Positions 17,740 to 28,300 of a stretch of 64,000 nucleotides of DNA are shown one piece after another (positions within the stretch are counted from its first letter, which is position 1; every line of letters starts with the position of its first letter). This DNA is from Clostridia bacterium (GTDB lineage Bacteria; Bacillota; Clostridia; Oscillospirales; Acutalibacteraceae). The stretch is from the NCBI GenBank assembly GCA_017621885.1, contig JAGASD010000035.1:62001-126000 (forward strand), written 5' to 3'. A program made the position numbers and the translations under genes. The notes under the pieces were generated by a model, which was not told the DNA's origin, did not search any database, and saw nothing but the letters and a program-made list of their open reading frames with translations.

Positions 17740-17768
17740 ATAATACCACTAATTTAAAAATATTGCAA
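17740..17768 (-). promoter_or_regulatory. Promoter of the ileS T-box transcript
   Basis: On the minus strand TTGCAA (17768-17763) and TATTAT (17745-17740) are 17 nt apart, directly upstream of the T-box Stem I. Confidence 0.65.
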
Positions 17769-17779
17769 GGGGTTTTTAA

Positions 17780-17828
17780 AATTCAAAATACAAAATTCAA
17801 AATTCAAAATTTTGGGGCGCAAAGCGCC
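17780..17828. repeat. 32-nt heptad array plus hairpin
   Basis: 17780-17811 is four heptads of the AATTCAA/AATACAA type plus a final AATT. After a 4-nt gap comes the hairpin GGCGC-AAA-GCGCC (17816-17828). It sits between the divergent ileS and prfB promoters. Confidence 0.8.
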
Positions 17829-17858
17829 GATATTTTATAAATAAATAAAAATAAATTC

Positions 17859-17887
17859 TTTACATATACCATTTATTAGGTTATAAT
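17859..17887 (+). promoter_or_regulatory. Promoter of prfB
   Basis: TTTACA (17859-17864) and TATAAT (17882-17887) are 17 nt apart. Transcription would start near 17894, leaving an 80-nt leader before prfB. Confidence 0.7.
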
Positions 17888-17921
17888 GATTATTTGTAAA
17901 ATTATGCAATCAGGAGTTATT

Positions 17922-17930
17922 ATGCGTTAA
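17922..17930 (+). other. Minimal leader ORF Met-Arg-stop upstream of prfB
   Basis: A well-placed AGGAG (17912-17916) lies 5 nt before ATG CGT TAA. The two-codon frame ends in TAA, a codon read by release factor 2, in the leader of the RF2 gene itself. Whether it is translated is unknown. Confidence 0.4.
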
Positions 17931-17975
17931 TAAAACATTAAACCAAAACACAATTCAACTGAAAGGAAAATATAT

Positions 17976-19085
17976 ATGCTTCAATTTGAAGAAATTAAAC
18001 TTGAACTCAGCTCTTACGAGGACAAATTAGTTGACCTTGCGGACGCTCTCGGCCTTCAGAAAATGAAAACAGAGGTTGAGGAGCTTGAAGCAGAAACTGC
18101 AAAAGACGGCTTTTGGGATGACGTTCAGCGTTCACAGAAGCTTACACAGCACATTGCTTCACTTAAAAATAAAATATCTGCTTATGATGACCTTAAAGCA
18201 TCATTTGAAGATACCCTTACACTTATTGACCTTGCAAACGAGGAAGAGGATGAAAGCCTTTTTGACGAATGCAGACAGAGTGTTGATGCATTTATCTCTG
18301 CTCTTGATGCAATGACTCTTTCAACCCTTCTCACGGGCGAATACGATAAAAACAACGCTATTCTCACCTTCCACGCAGGTGCAGGCGGAACAGAGGCACA
18401 GGACTGGGCACAGATGCTTTTCCGCATGTACAACCGCTGGGGTGAGCGCCACGGCTTTAAGGTTTCAACCCTCGACTACCTTGACGGTGACGAAGCAGGT
18501 CTTAAATCTGCCGTTATTCTTATTGAAGGCGAAAACGCTTACGGCTATATGAAGAGCGAAAGCGGAATTCACAGACTTGTTCGTGTTTCCCCCTTTGATG
18601 CTTCAGGCAGAAGACACACATCCTTTGCATCTCTTGAGGTTATGCCCGAAATTGACGACAGCATTGAGGTTGAAATTGCTCCCGAAGACATTAAAATGGA
18701 CGTTTACCGTTCATCAGGTGCAGGCGGTCAGAAGGTTAACAAAACATCTTCTGCTGTTCGTCTTACACATATTCCCACAGGTATCGTGTGCTCTTGTCAG
18801 GTTGAAAGAAGCCAGCATCAGAACCGCGAGGTTGCTATGCGAATGCTTAAATCAAAGCTCATTGAAATCAAAGAACGTGAGCATCTTGACAAAATCAGCG
18901 ATATTAAGGGTGTTCAGAAGGAAATTGCCTGGGGAAGCCAGATTCGTTCTTACGTGTTTATGCCCTACACCCTTGCAAAGGATCACAGAACAAGCTTTGA
19001 AAACGGTAATATAAACGCTGTTATGGACGGTGACTTGGACGGTTTCATCAACGCATACCTTAAAATGCAGGCAAACCGCGAATAA
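17976..19085 (+). CDS. prfB: Peptide chain release factor 2
   Basis: The 369-residue protein releases finished peptides at UAA and UGA. The stop-codon reading tripeptide SPF is present in RLVRVSPFDASGRR. The catalytic GGQ motif is in SSGAGGQKVNKTSSAV, and the N-terminal coiled domain carries GFWDDVQRSQKL. Most bacterial RF2 genes need a programmed +1 frameshift at an in-frame UGA near codon 26. Here the frame is open from the ATG through that region with no UGA, so no frameshift is needed. GAAAGG precedes the start. The malic enzyme gene follows 2 nt after the stop. Confidence 0.96.
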   Translation: MLQFEEIKLELSSYEDKLVDLADALGLQKMKTEVEELEAETAKDGFWDDVQRSQKLTQHIASLKNKISAYDDLKASFEDTLTLIDLANEEEDESLFDECRQSVDAFISALDAMTLSTLLTGEYDKNNAILTFHAGAGGTEAQDWAQMLFRMYNRWGERHGFKVSTLDYLDGDEAGLKSAVILIEGENAYGYMKSESGIHRLVRVSPFDASGRRHTSFASLEVMPEIDDSIEVEIAPEDIKMDVYRSSGAGGQKVNKTSSAVRLTHIPTGIVCSCQVERSQHQNREVAMRMLKSKLIEIKEREHLDKISDIKGVQKEIAWGSQIRSYVFMPYTLAKDHRTSFENGNINAVMDGDLDGFINAYLKMQANRE

Positions 19086-19087
19086 TT

Positions 19088-20257
19088 ATGGATATAAGAC
19101 AGGAATCTTTAAAAAAGCACTACGAGTGGAACGGGAAAATTGAGGTTATTGCCCGTTGCCCCGTTGACACAAGGGAGGATATGTCCCTTGCCTACACCCC
19201 CGGTGTTGCGGAAGCGTGTATGGTTATTAAGGATGATGTAAACAAATCCTTTGAGCTTACACGCAGAAACAATCTTGTTGCCGTTGTTACTGACGGCACG
19301 GCAGTGCTGGGTCTTGGTGATATTGGTCCTGAGGCAGGCATGCCCGTTATGGAGGGCAAATGCGCATTATTTAAAAAGTTTGCAGATGTTGATGCCTTTC
19401 CTCTTTGCATTAAATCAAAAGATGTTGATGAAATTGTAAGAACAATTTATCTTCTTTCGGGTAGCTTTGGCGGAATTAACCTTGAGGATATTGCCGCCCC
19501 CCGTTGCTTTGAAATTGAAAAAAAGCTTAAAGAATGCTGTGACATCCCCATTTTCCACGATGACCAGCACGGAACTGCAGTAGTTGTTCTTGCAGGTGTT
19601 ATTAACGCTCTTCGCGTTGTGAATAAGAGAATTGAGGATGTAAAAATTGTTGTTAACGGTCTTGGTGCCGCAGGTACGGCAATTTCAAAAATGCTCATTG
19701 CCGCAGGTGCAAAAAATATGGTGCTTGTTGACAGGCGCGGTATTATTGACGAAAACGACACTCTTTTAGGGGAAGAAAGACAGACTCTTGCAAAAATCAC
19801 AAATCCCGAAAAGCTTACGGGAGGACTCACAGAAGCTATTAAAAATGCTGATGTTTTCGTTGGTGTTTCTGCTCCGAACATTGTTTCGGAGGAAATGATA
19901 AAATCAATGAACAAGGATGCAATAGTTTTTGCAATGGCTAACCCCACACCCGAAATTATGCCCGATAAGGCAAAAAACGCAGGTGCAAGAGTTGTCGGTA
20001 CGGGACGCTCGGACTTCCCGAATCAGATTAACAACGTGCTTGTTTTCCCCGGTATTTTCCGCGGTGCTCTTGATTGCGGTGCAACGGATATAAACGAGGG
20101 AATGAAGCTTGCGGCGGCATACGCTCTTGCAAACCACATCCCCGAAAACGAGCTTAATGAAGAAAACATTATCCCCTCTGCCCTTGACAGAAGCGTTGCT
20201 TTTGAAATTGCAGAAGCCGTAAAAAAAGCCGCCATAGAAAGCGGTAATGTAAGATAA
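19088..20257 (+). CDS. NAD(P)-dependent malic enzyme
   Basis: This 389-residue enzyme has the short bacterial malic enzyme layout and converts malate to pyruvate and CO2 with reduction of NAD(P)+. Visible blocks are [37 protein letters not shown], the metal-binding [12 protein letters not shown] and the Rossmann motif [15 protein letters not shown], then [14 protein letters not shown]. No C-terminal phosphotransacetylase domain is present. It begins 2 nt after prfB and probably shares its promoter, an unusual pairing of translation and carbon metabolism. A strong terminator follows. Confidence 0.93.
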   Translation: MDIRQESLKKHYEWNGKIEVIARCPVDTREDMSLAYTPGVAEACMVIKDDVNKSFELTRRNNLVAVVTDGTAVLGLGDIGPEAGMPVMEGKCALFKKFADVDAFPLCIKSKDVDEIVRTIYLLSGSFGGINLEDIAAPRCFEIEKKLKECCDIPIFHDDQHGTAVVVLAGVINALRVVNKRIEDVKIVVNGLGAAGTAISKMLIAAGAKNMVLVDRRGIIDENDTLLGEERQTLAKITNPEKLTGGLTEAIKNADVFVGVSAPNIVSEEMIKSMNKDAIVFAMANPTPEIMPDKAKNAGARVVGTGRSDFPNQINNVLVFPGIFRGALDCGATDINEGMKLAAAYALANHIPENELNEENIIPSALDRSVAFEIAEAVKKAAIESGNVR

Positions 20258-20275
20258 TTAAGCTTTTAAACAGTT

Positions 20276-20307
20276 CAAGCCCCTCTTACGAGGGGCTTGA
20301 TTTTTTT
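20276..20307 (+). terminator. Terminator after malic enzyme gene
   Basis: CAAGCCCCTC (20276-20285) pairs perfectly with GAGGGGCTTG (20290-20299), followed by a T tract. Confidence 0.92.
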
Positions 20308-20310
20308 ATA

Positions 20311-22095
20311 TTAGTATTGGAAGTTGGTATAAGATGCGTAGCAGATAATTTTACCGCTGGCTTTAACGTTACCGATACCGCCAACAAAATTCATTGAAGC
20401 GTTAACGTAACCGGGTGCCATATGAGTCATATTAACAAGCTTACCGTCGGGTGTGATTTCCGCTGTAATTGTGTAATCCTTATATACTGTGCTTGCAGTA
20501 TATGAGCTGACTAAATCCTGACGGTACAACTCACGTACATCCTCTTGCATATTATAATACATGGGGCATACACCTGCAACACCATAGTTTGTTTCCGTGG
20601 GCATACCCAAATCCTTAAATACAATCTTAACGGAATAATTTCCGCCTTTTCTTACAACCGATGCAGATTTAACCTGAGATGCGTTTGCATAGCAGTAGGG
20701 CAAATATTCCGATGCATTAGCAGTGCCTCTGTAAGGTCTTACTGTAAATGCATTCGAGTAAGGTCTGAATGCATTGCGGAACTCTTTCTGGAATTCTGAT
20801 ACAAATTCTCTGTTGCTTCCTGTGAAGTTTACACCACCGGCATTCTGCCACATTTTTGCAACGTAAGCAGGGGGACACTTATAATAATCCTTCGCGTTAG
20901 TTACAGCGCCCTTGTAGAAGTTGAAAATAACCGTGTTATTCCATGTTCCGCCCAAGGGAAGGAATTTAATTACAAGACCGTTTTTATCAAAACCGCTCTT
21001 ATAATTTCCGCTGACTGCAACAACAGTGTATCTGTAATACTGACCCCACATTGTGGTAGTGTCTTTAAATCTGTTACCTGATGTAACCTGACCCATCTGT
21101 GTCCAGGTTGTTTCACCGGCACCGCGGCGATAAATCACGTATTTTGTTGCACCCGCAACTGTTTCCCAACGGATGTAGCTACCGTCTGTGCCGTTTGCTA
21201 CTGCCTGAAGCTTGGGTGTTGCAACATACTTTATAACGGGGTTTGAAGTTGCTACAGGGCTACGTTGACCATCTTCTTCAGCTACAACAGTATAGCTGTA
21301 ATAAACACCGCTCTTTGCGGTATCATCGTAATATTCACGAGTACCGGTTACTGTTTCAAGGTATGTCCAGTATTTTTCACCTGCAGCTCTGCGGTAAACG
21401 CGGTATTTGCAGGTATTAGAAACGTTATTCCATGTAATATGAATACCCTCAGGGGTGTTTTCAATTAAAGTTATTTTAGGTGTATTAACCTGTGTAATAG
21501 AATAACCGGTTTGATTAAAAGTACTACGGTAAGCCACACCACTACATGAAATAATGGTAACTTCAAAAGTACTGCCTGCAACATTGGGCTTAACTACACA
21601 AGATGTGGCTTTTGGTGACGCAACAAAACTCCATTCTTCAGCACCCTTCACACGATAATATACACGGTAAGAATCAGCTCCCGGAACAGCATCCCATTCA
21701 ACCTTTATGCCATTACTTACAATGCTCAATTTAACGTTTGTGGGTACACTGAGGAATTTAATAAGTCTACTCTCTGCTTTTTCGCTCTCGTTGTCACCTA
21801 TTACAGCACTTACGAAATACATATAATATGTACCGCTTTCTGCACTTTCATCTGTATATATTGTTTCGGTGACATTAGCTGCAATAAGCGAGGGTTCCGA
21901 TTCCCCCCCTGCTCTGCGATAAATATTGTAGCTATCTGCGCCAACAACTTTATACCACTCAACGCAGATACCCTCTTCTGAATTTGAAATATTAGTTATG
22001 TTCACTGTAACATCACTGATATCCGCAGCATATACGGGAACGGTAATGCCTAAAAGCATAACTAAAACCAATGCCAATGATAAAACTTTTTTCAT
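20311..22095 (-). CDS. Secreted protein with fibronectin type III-like repeats
   Basis: The 594-residue protein starts with a clear signal peptide (MKKVLSLALVLVMLLGITVPVYAAD). It then carries about four repeats of roughly 90 residues, each with a core like VEWYKVVGADSYNIYRRAGG, VEWDAVPGADSYRVYYRVKG, ITWNNVSNTCKYRVYRRAAG or IRWETVAGATKYVIYRRGAG. These are typical of bacterial Fn3 domains in surface or glycan-binding proteins. The C-terminal 200 residues (from about 395, starting TWNNTVIFNFYKG) form a separate domain I do not recognise. No LPXTG or dockerin motif was seen. AAGGAGG precedes the ATG. The role may be adhesion or matrix binding. Confidence 0.8.
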   Translation of the reverse strand: MKKVLSLALVLVMLLGITVPVYAADISDVTVNITNISNSEEGICVEWYKVVGADSYNIYRRAGGESEPSLIAANVTETIYTDESAESGTYYMYFVSAVIGDNESEKAESRLIKFLSVPTNVKLSIVSNGIKVEWDAVPGADSYRVYYRVKGAEEWSFVASPKATSCVVKPNVAGSTFEVTIISCSGVAYRSTFNQTGYSITQVNTPKITLIENTPEGIHITWNNVSNTCKYRVYRRAAGEKYWTYLETVTGTREYYDDTAKSGVYYSYTVVAEEDGQRSPVATSNPVIKYVATPKLQAVANGTDGSYIRWETVAGATKYVIYRRGAGETTWTQMGQVTSGNRFKDTTTMWGQYYRYTVVAVSGNYKSGFDKNGLVIKFLPLGGTWNNTVIFNFYKGAVTNAKDYYKCPPAYVAKMWQNAGGVNFTGSNREFVSEFQKEFRNAFRPYSNAFTVRPYRGTANASEYLPYCYANASQVKSASVVRKGGNYSVKIVFKDLGMPTETNYGVAGVCPMYYNMQEDVRELYRQDLVSSYTASTVYKDYTITAEITPDGKLVNMTHMAPGYVNASMNFVGGIGNVKASGKIICYASYTNFQY

Positions 22096-22145
22096 AACAA
22101 AAATTCCTCCTTAAAATTAATGATTTAAATCCCTTTAATATTTTC

Positions 22146-22174
22146 ATTATAACCTTTAGAATCAGCTTTTTCAA
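22146..22174 (-). promoter_or_regulatory. Promoter of the Fn3-repeat protein gene
   Basis: On the minus strand TTGAAA (22174-22169) and TATAAT (22151-22146) are 17 nt apart, about 50 nt before the start codon. Confidence 0.75.
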
Positions 22175-22604
22175 TTGCTGTTTTCGCCAAAAAAGCTCAG
22201 GCGGAATTATGCAATTGTAAAACCTTCTTTTTTGTAACTATGCCTTTAAACCACTTGTGTTCACTCCCTTAAATTTCCTGTATATATTAATGACGTTTCT
22301 TGCAAAAGGTTACACATTTTTCTTTCGTTAATTGCAACAAAGTTTTTCGGGCAGCTTTGTGCATAAACACGAAGCTGCTTAAAAAGCGGTAAAATTTCAC
22401 GATAAATCCTTATATCCGTCTTCGCAAAGAGCGAGAATGAGAATATCCTTTTCTGATATTAACTCTGCATTAACACATGCTGTCAATTACAATATTTATA
22501 TTTCCCCATTTTTATTCCTTGTTCATAATCATTTAAACACATAATTTGTAGAATGTCAAGCATAATATTATGCATATTATTCTCTGTTTGCTCGTTGATA
22601 AATA
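22175..22604. other. Non-coding stretch
   Basis: No gene is supported here. The only notable site is a perfect 14-bp palindrome, GCATAATATTATGC, at 22560-22573, about 56 nt before the XRE start. It is a candidate operator for that regulator. Confidence 0.5.
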
Positions 22605-22628
22605 TTGTATCATTATTTTGGTGATATT

Positions 22629-22856
22629 ATGAAAACGATTCATAAAAAGAAATACAAATTACTTGGTCTGAATATTGCATATTACAGAAAATTATGCGGT
22701 TACACTCAAGAAAGCCTGGCTGAAAAACTGGAAATAGACAGAACTACCGTAAGTAAAATTGAATTGGCTACTTGCGGTGTCTCGTTGGATCTTCTGTTTG
22801 ATTTATCTGATGTATTAGGTGTACCGATAGATAAATTCTTCGTTTTTAGAGAATAA
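22629..22856 (+). CDS. Small XRE-family HTH regulator
   Basis: A 75-residue protein that is essentially one Cro/C1-type helix-turn-helix domain: LLGLNIAYYRKLCGYTQESLAEKLEIDRTTVSKIE followed by a short hydrophobic tail ending IDKFFVFRE. Proteins this size bind DNA as dimers and often control their own promoter. The ATG at 22629 follows GGTGAT; an upstream in-frame ATG at 22605 lacks a ribosome site. A palindrome at 22560-22573 may be its operator. The gene stands alone with a terminator behind it, so its targets are unknown. Confidence 0.8.
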   Translation: MKTIHKKKYKLLGLNIAYYRKLCGYTQESLAEKLEIDRTTVSKIELATCGVSLDLLFDLSDVLGVPIDKFFVFRE

Positions 22857-22870
22857 TCTGTAAATAAGAC

Positions 22871-22920
22871 AAAAAAATCTGTAAAGGTGTTGCATTAACC
22901 TTTACAGATTTTTTATTTTG
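22871..22920. terminator. Bidirectional terminator
   Basis: AATCTGTAAAGGT (22876-22888) pairs with ACCTTTACAGATT (22898-22910), with A and T tracts on the two sides. It can serve both the XRE gene and the convergent GH78 gene. Confidence 0.9.
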
Positions 22921-22945
22921 TAAACAGTAATAAATCAAAACCGCA

Positions 22946-25315
22946 TTATATCTCGTTAAAATACTCTACAAGATATTTAACAACCGCACCGAACATCGGG
23001 TGGCTGTGGGAGTGTGCTCCGTTCCAGTTTTCCCAGAGAGTTGTTGCACCGTGCTTTTTCATATTGTAGAAGGTATTTTCTTTTTCGGATGTAAGGAGCT
23101 TAAAGGCTAAGTCCTTATAACCGTTTTCGCAAAGGGTACGAAGAAGAATATCCGTACCGAAAATTCCGCAATCGAACTCGCCAAGCTTTTCATACTTGTC
23201 AACAATTGCTTTAAGTGTTTTCTCGTTACCTAAGCCTAAATCGTAGCCGTAAGCATCGCTTGCTTCAAGGGAGTTGCAGAAGGTTCCGCTTTTTTTGTCG
23301 TAAAACTTGTCAAGAAATGCCTTTTTAATTCTGTTATAGCGTGCGGTAAGGTCCTTTGTGCTTTCACCGATAGCCTCAGCCGCTTCAATAGCCATTTTAA
23401 GCGTTTTCAGGTAAAAATAAGTATTCACAAAGGGTATGGGGATAAGGTTTCTGTCCTCAGGTGAGCACCAGTCACCAAGACACCAACCTCCCAACTCCTC
23501 ACTCATAACAATTGAATCCACGCTGTGAGCATCGAGATAATCAAAATACATAAGCATATTGGGATAAAATTTCTTTAAAACATCTTTATCCCCATAATGC
23601 TTGTAGAAGGTATAGGGCACAATTACCATTGCACCGCCCCAACCGCCGGGACCGCCGCCACCACCGTAAAACGGTGCCGTGTGCTGAACATGACCTGTGT
23701 AAATATCCTGACAATCGGCAATGTCATTCATCCATTTGCGATACATTCCCTCAGCGTCAAACACAGTCATAACCACGTCTGCAGTAAGCTGACCGTCACC
23801 TGTATAGCCCAAGCGTTCTCTGTGAGGGCAATCCGAGGGTACACAGCCGTGAACGTTACTTTGCTGTGTTCTTATATAAGAGTCAAAAATCCATTGGAGA
23901 TTTTCATTGGAAGACTTAAATTCAACAATGGGTTTTATATCCGTATGAACAACTCTGTATTCCTTAACGTTCGCTCTTCCGAGAACATCAAAATATCTTG
24001 CACCGTGCCAGGTAAAGCGCGGATAGTATTCCTTACACTTGTCATCGTGAATAAACGTATCCTTCTGCATACGGAACTCACCGCCGGCAGAATGGAAAGC
24101 AAGTGCACCGTTTTCATCAAGCTCTTCCGCAAAGCGCAAGGTACAGCCCTCACCGACGTAAGCATCGGATATAAACTCAACAACAGGATAACCCGAAACG
24201 TTTTCTCCCACGTCGTAAATTGCGTAGTCCCCTCTTTTAAAAATACATTTGGGTTTTAAAACTCTTGTAATTTTATCAGACGGGCAGGTCTGCTCTTCCA
24301 ATAATGATATAGGAGCTGTTACAACATTCACCTTGCTCCAATTGGTAATATCTTCTGAAATATCAGAGAAATCGTAACCGCCGAGACGGGCATCGTGGTC
24401 TTCACCGTAATAAAGGTTCGCTCTTTTAACAAAGGATTTTCTGTATTTTGTGTTTTCGTTGCTTACTGCAAGAACCTTCTCGCCCTGAGTGAGTTTGAAG
24501 CAAAGCAGCAAATCACCATAGGGCTTTACGCCCTCATTGGGGCATTCGCGCTGACAGAACCAACCGCCGCCTATATGGAATGTGATTGTGTTTTTCCCTT
24601 TAACAAGAAATTTTGAAACGTCAATTCTTTCGTAAAGGATTCGTGTTGTCATAACATCAAATATGGGATACTCCATACTTGCGGTGTCAAATTTTTTATA
24701 ATTTGTCCAAGCGGGAGCGTGAACTCTGTCGCTTATTTTTTTGCCGTTGATGTAAATATCACAAAACCCGAGGCCGCTGACAACAAGCTCTGCAGGTGCT
24801 TTTTTTGAAGCCTCAAAATCCTCACGAACAATAACTGCGTGATGCTCACCGTTAAACTGCACCCACTCTGCTCCGTCAAACACAAGGTTTTCTTCGACTG
24901 TTATATATTTTTTACCGTTTTTTGTAACGGGCACACCTGTTTTGGGCATATCGTTTTTTTCGAAAAACTCCAGAGCATCAATAGGTAATTCCGCTTTAAA
25001 AACCTTTGCTCCCTGCTCTTTGCCGTATTTTTTAAGTGCATTAAGAATTTCTGTGCCGACTCCGAATTTTCGGTAATGCTTTTTAACTGCAACACCGTAA
25101 ATTTCGAACACACCGTCGGAGCTTTCAAAAACACTTCCGCAGCCTACAATGGTCTTATCTACCGGAAATGCAACATGGATGCCCGAGGAATCACGGGCAT
25201 CCTTTATATATTGTGCTTTCTCGCCACATTCATCGCAAAAAACCTCACGACGAAGGGAAAATATATCTTTAAAAGACTTATGGTCGCTGTTAATAACCAT
25301 ACTATTCAGATTCAT
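22946..25315 (-). CDS. GNAT acetyltransferase fused to GH78 alpha-L-rhamnosidase
   Basis: One 789-residue frame holds two unrelated domains. Residues 1-140 look like a GNAT acetyltransferase: SLRREVFCDECGEK, then VFEIYGVAVKKHYRKFGVG with the acetyl-CoA loop RKFGVG, and KAELPIDALEFFEKND. From about residue 165 the protein is a GH78 alpha-L-rhamnosidase: GLGFCDIYINGKKI, YERIDVSKFL, RLGGYDF, FTWHGARYFDVLG, the catalytic block DCPHRERLGYTGDGQLT and GATTLWENWNGAHSHSHPM. No signal peptide is present, so rhamnose release would be cytoplasmic. GAGGT precedes the ATG. It starts 8 nt after lacZ in the same operon. The rhamnose catabolic genes rhaA-rhaD are at 42-44 kb. Confidence 0.85.
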   Translation of the reverse strand: MNLNSMVINSDHKSFKDIFSLRREVFCDECGEKAQYIKDARDSSGIHVAFPVDKTIVGCGSVFESSDGVFEIYGVAVKKHYRKFGVGTEILNALKKYGKEQGAKVFKAELPIDALEFFEKNDMPKTGVPVTKNGKKYITVEENLVFDGAEWVQFNGEHHAVIVREDFEASKKAPAELVVSGLGFCDIYINGKKISDRVHAPAWTNYKKFDTASMEYPIFDVMTTRILYERIDVSKFLVKGKNTITFHIGGGWFCQRECPNEGVKPYGDLLLCFKLTQGEKVLAVSNENTKYRKSFVKRANLYYGEDHDARLGGYDFSDISEDITNWSKVNVVTAPISLLEEQTCPSDKITRVLKPKCIFKRGDYAIYDVGENVSGYPVVEFISDAYVGEGCTLRFAEELDENGALAFHSAGGEFRMQKDTFIHDDKCKEYYPRFTWHGARYFDVLGRANVKEYRVVHTDIKPIVEFKSSNENLQWIFDSYIRTQQSNVHGCVPSDCPHRERLGYTGDGQLTADVVMTVFDAEGMYRKWMNDIADCQDIYTGHVQHTAPFYGGGGGPGGWGGAMVIVPYTFYKHYGDKDVLKKFYPNMLMYFDYLDAHSVDSIVMSEELGGWCLGDWCSPEDRNLIPIPFVNTYFYLKTLKMAIEAAEAIGESTKDLTARYNRIKKAFLDKFYDKKSGTFCNSLEASDAYGYDLGLGNEKTLKAIVDKYEKLGEFDCGIFGTDILLRTLCENGYKDLAFKLLTSEKENTFYNMKKHGATTLWENWNGAHSHSHPMFGAVVKYLVEYFNEI

Positions 25316-25323
25316 ACTCTACC

Positions 25324-28300
25324 TCACTTATTTTTGGAAGGTGCAATTACAAAATTAAACGTAAGCTCTTTTGAAGCATCAACCGAATACTTGGGAAGTG
25401 TAGCGGGACCACAGCTTCCTGTACCCGTACCCTTTGTATATCCGTCAATAGTCACAAAGGTTGTTTTTTCATCCGTAAGGTCTTCTCTGTGACCTGCTTT
25501 ATGAAGAGAATCCTGTGTATAGTTGTGAACGTTGAAATTGAACTTTCTGTCGGAATAAATAAGGATTTCTTCGCCCTTATCACTCTTTAATTTAAGATAT
25601 GAAACGTCGGAGTGGTTTGAGTTATCCTGAGGACGGATGTAAGGCTCGTGCTCATCCTTAACCTTTGAATAATAAAGTCCCACAGGTGCGTGCATATTGA
25701 AATCGTTGTAGTTTTCCTTTTCGCCTCTGCCGAAGTATTCAATTTCGCTGAACCTTTTATCTGCTTCAAAGGTAAGTCCGAGACGGGGAATATCGTAAAG
25801 ATGCTCTTTGCTGTCCTCAGCAGGTGCAACGGCAACCTCAATATCAACAACACCGTTAGCACCGATTATATAAAGAACACTTGCGTTAAACAAAGGCTCT
25901 TTTTTACCGTAAATTGTGAAATATTCGCTGACAGATGCAACGCCTGATTTCACCTCTGCGCTGAAATCCTCAAGCTCAACTACAAGATTTGAAAGATTGT
26001 GGGATTCCCACTCTTCCATAATATGTCTGTCGTTATCCACATAAGCTCTTGTGAAATTGAGAAGGAAGCCCTTATGTGAAACGGGGTCTTTATTGAGCAC
26101 GGATACACCGTCTGCCTTGTAAGAAAGCATTTCACCCGTTTCTTCAGAAAATTCAATAGCACCGTTGGGATATTTAATGGTTATAACCTCTGCATCAGAC
26201 GTTATTGAAACCTTACCCATTTCAAGGGTCGGCTGAATAAAGCTTGCTTCAGAAAGAGTCAACTGCTCTGTTGCAATCTCAAAATCACCTTTGAGATAAA
26301 TAAGGTTGAGGTATGTATTTTTATCATAATTAACCTTAGGCAAATCAAGCTTATATACTGCTTTCTTTTCAGGCTCAATAGCCGTTGCGAATGAACCGCA
26401 GGCAACCGTTTCACCGTTTTCCCGGCATTCCCAATAAACCTCAATTCCCTCTGATGAAAGGAAACGGTTTGTGTTAACAAGGGTGAGCTTATTCCCCGAA
26501 AGGCAGCTTGCTCTCAAGGGTCTGTAAGCAACCTTCATATTATAAGCACCCGTATGAGGTGTGCGGTCGGGATAGAAAAGACCGTCAACACAGAAGCACT
26601 CGTCGTGAAGCTTTTCGCCGTGGTCGCCGCCGTAGGTGTACTCGTATTTATATTTATCATTAACCTCGTGGCGTACTGTATGGTCTGCCCACTCCCAGAT
26701 ACAACCGCCCATAAATATATCGTCAGAATAGAAAATCTGCATATATTCCTCAAGAGCTCCGGGACCGACACCCATTGCGTGGCAATATTCACAAAGGTAG
26801 AAGGGAACCTCCTTGTACTGCTTACCGCGTTTACCCTCGCGGATTTTTATTAAATCATCCTGATGTGTGTACATTTCCGAGAACACGTCATAATGGTAAC
26901 GTCTTGTTCTGCAAACACCCTCGTAATGCACGGGAATATCAGTAAGCTCTTTGAGCATTTCATAGCATTTATCGTGGCATTTGTAGCCCCAGGACTCGTT
27001 ACCAAGACTCCACATAATAATCGAAGGATGCGTACGGTCGCGGAAATACATTCTTCTTACTCTGTCCATATAACGGGGTGCCCATTTTAATTTATGGCTG
27101 ATTTCTCCGCCTTCGCATCCCAAATCCCAGATACCGTGTGTTTCAATATCCGCTTCATCAACGCAATAAAGTCCGTAATGGTCGCAAAGCTCGATGAAGA
27201 AGGGGTCGGGAGGATAGTGTGATGTACGAACACAGTTTACGTTAAATTCTTTCATAAGCTCAACGTCTTTAATAAGGTCTTCAAAGCTCATTGCATAACC
27301 CTTTGTTTCGTGGGTATCGTGGTGATTTACACCTTTAAGCTTAATTTTTTTGCCGTTGAAACAGAAAACTGCGTCTTTGATTTTAATATCCTTAAAGCCA
27401 ACGTACTGACGGATTGTCATTACCTCGCCATCTGCATTATAAAGAGTTATATAAAGCTCATAAAGGCGGGGGATTTCTGCACTCCATTCTTCAACCTGAA
27501 GGGACTTGAATGTAATTGCATTTTTCTCTGCACCGTCAACTGTTTCTTCTGCAAGAAGCTTTTCACCGTCGTAAAGCTCTGCTTTAATCTTAACGTTTTC
27601 AAGAACACCTCTAAGTTCAGCCTCAATATTGAGATTATACTTTTTGCCCTTTTTATCGGCAATAGCCTGAAAATCGTTGATGCACGTTTTTTCATAAGTG
27701 TAAAGAAGCACGTCACGGAAAATACCGTTTTCTCTGAACATATCCTGTGCTTCAAGATATGAGCCTGTGCACCATTTATAAACAACAACTACAACCTCGT
27801 TGTCGCCCTCGTTAAGGAATTTTGTAATATCAAATTCATAAGAATTGTGAGCAGCTTCACCGTAACCTACAAATGCACCGTTAACATACAAATCAACGCA
27901 GGGAACAACACCTAAGAAGGTAAGTATATAATTCTTTTCAACATCGGCAATGTTTATAATTTTACGGTAAATACCGCAGGAAAATTCCTCGGGAAGCTCA
28001 GGCGGTTTTACACCTTCGCCCTTAGGAAGACCGAATACTCTGGGGTCAAAGCTGAAAGGACAGTTGATATATACCGGATTTTCATAGCCGGTTCTTTGCC
28101 ATGTGCAGGGAACATTTACTGTATCAAACTTAACCTTCGATGTATCAAGAGTTGCAGGTAATTTTGATTTTTTCTTATAATATTTGAAATCCCATTCACC
28201 CGAAAGAACGGTTACAATATCGCTGTTGTAACGCTCGGTTTTATAATCAGCGTTTACAGCATCCGCCTTTTTGCTGTGAGGGATTGCGTAAGCTCTGGGA

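Noticed and set aside
17976-18060. Programmed frameshift site in prfB
   Set aside because: No in-frame UGA or CUU-UGA-C slippery site was found; the frame is open.
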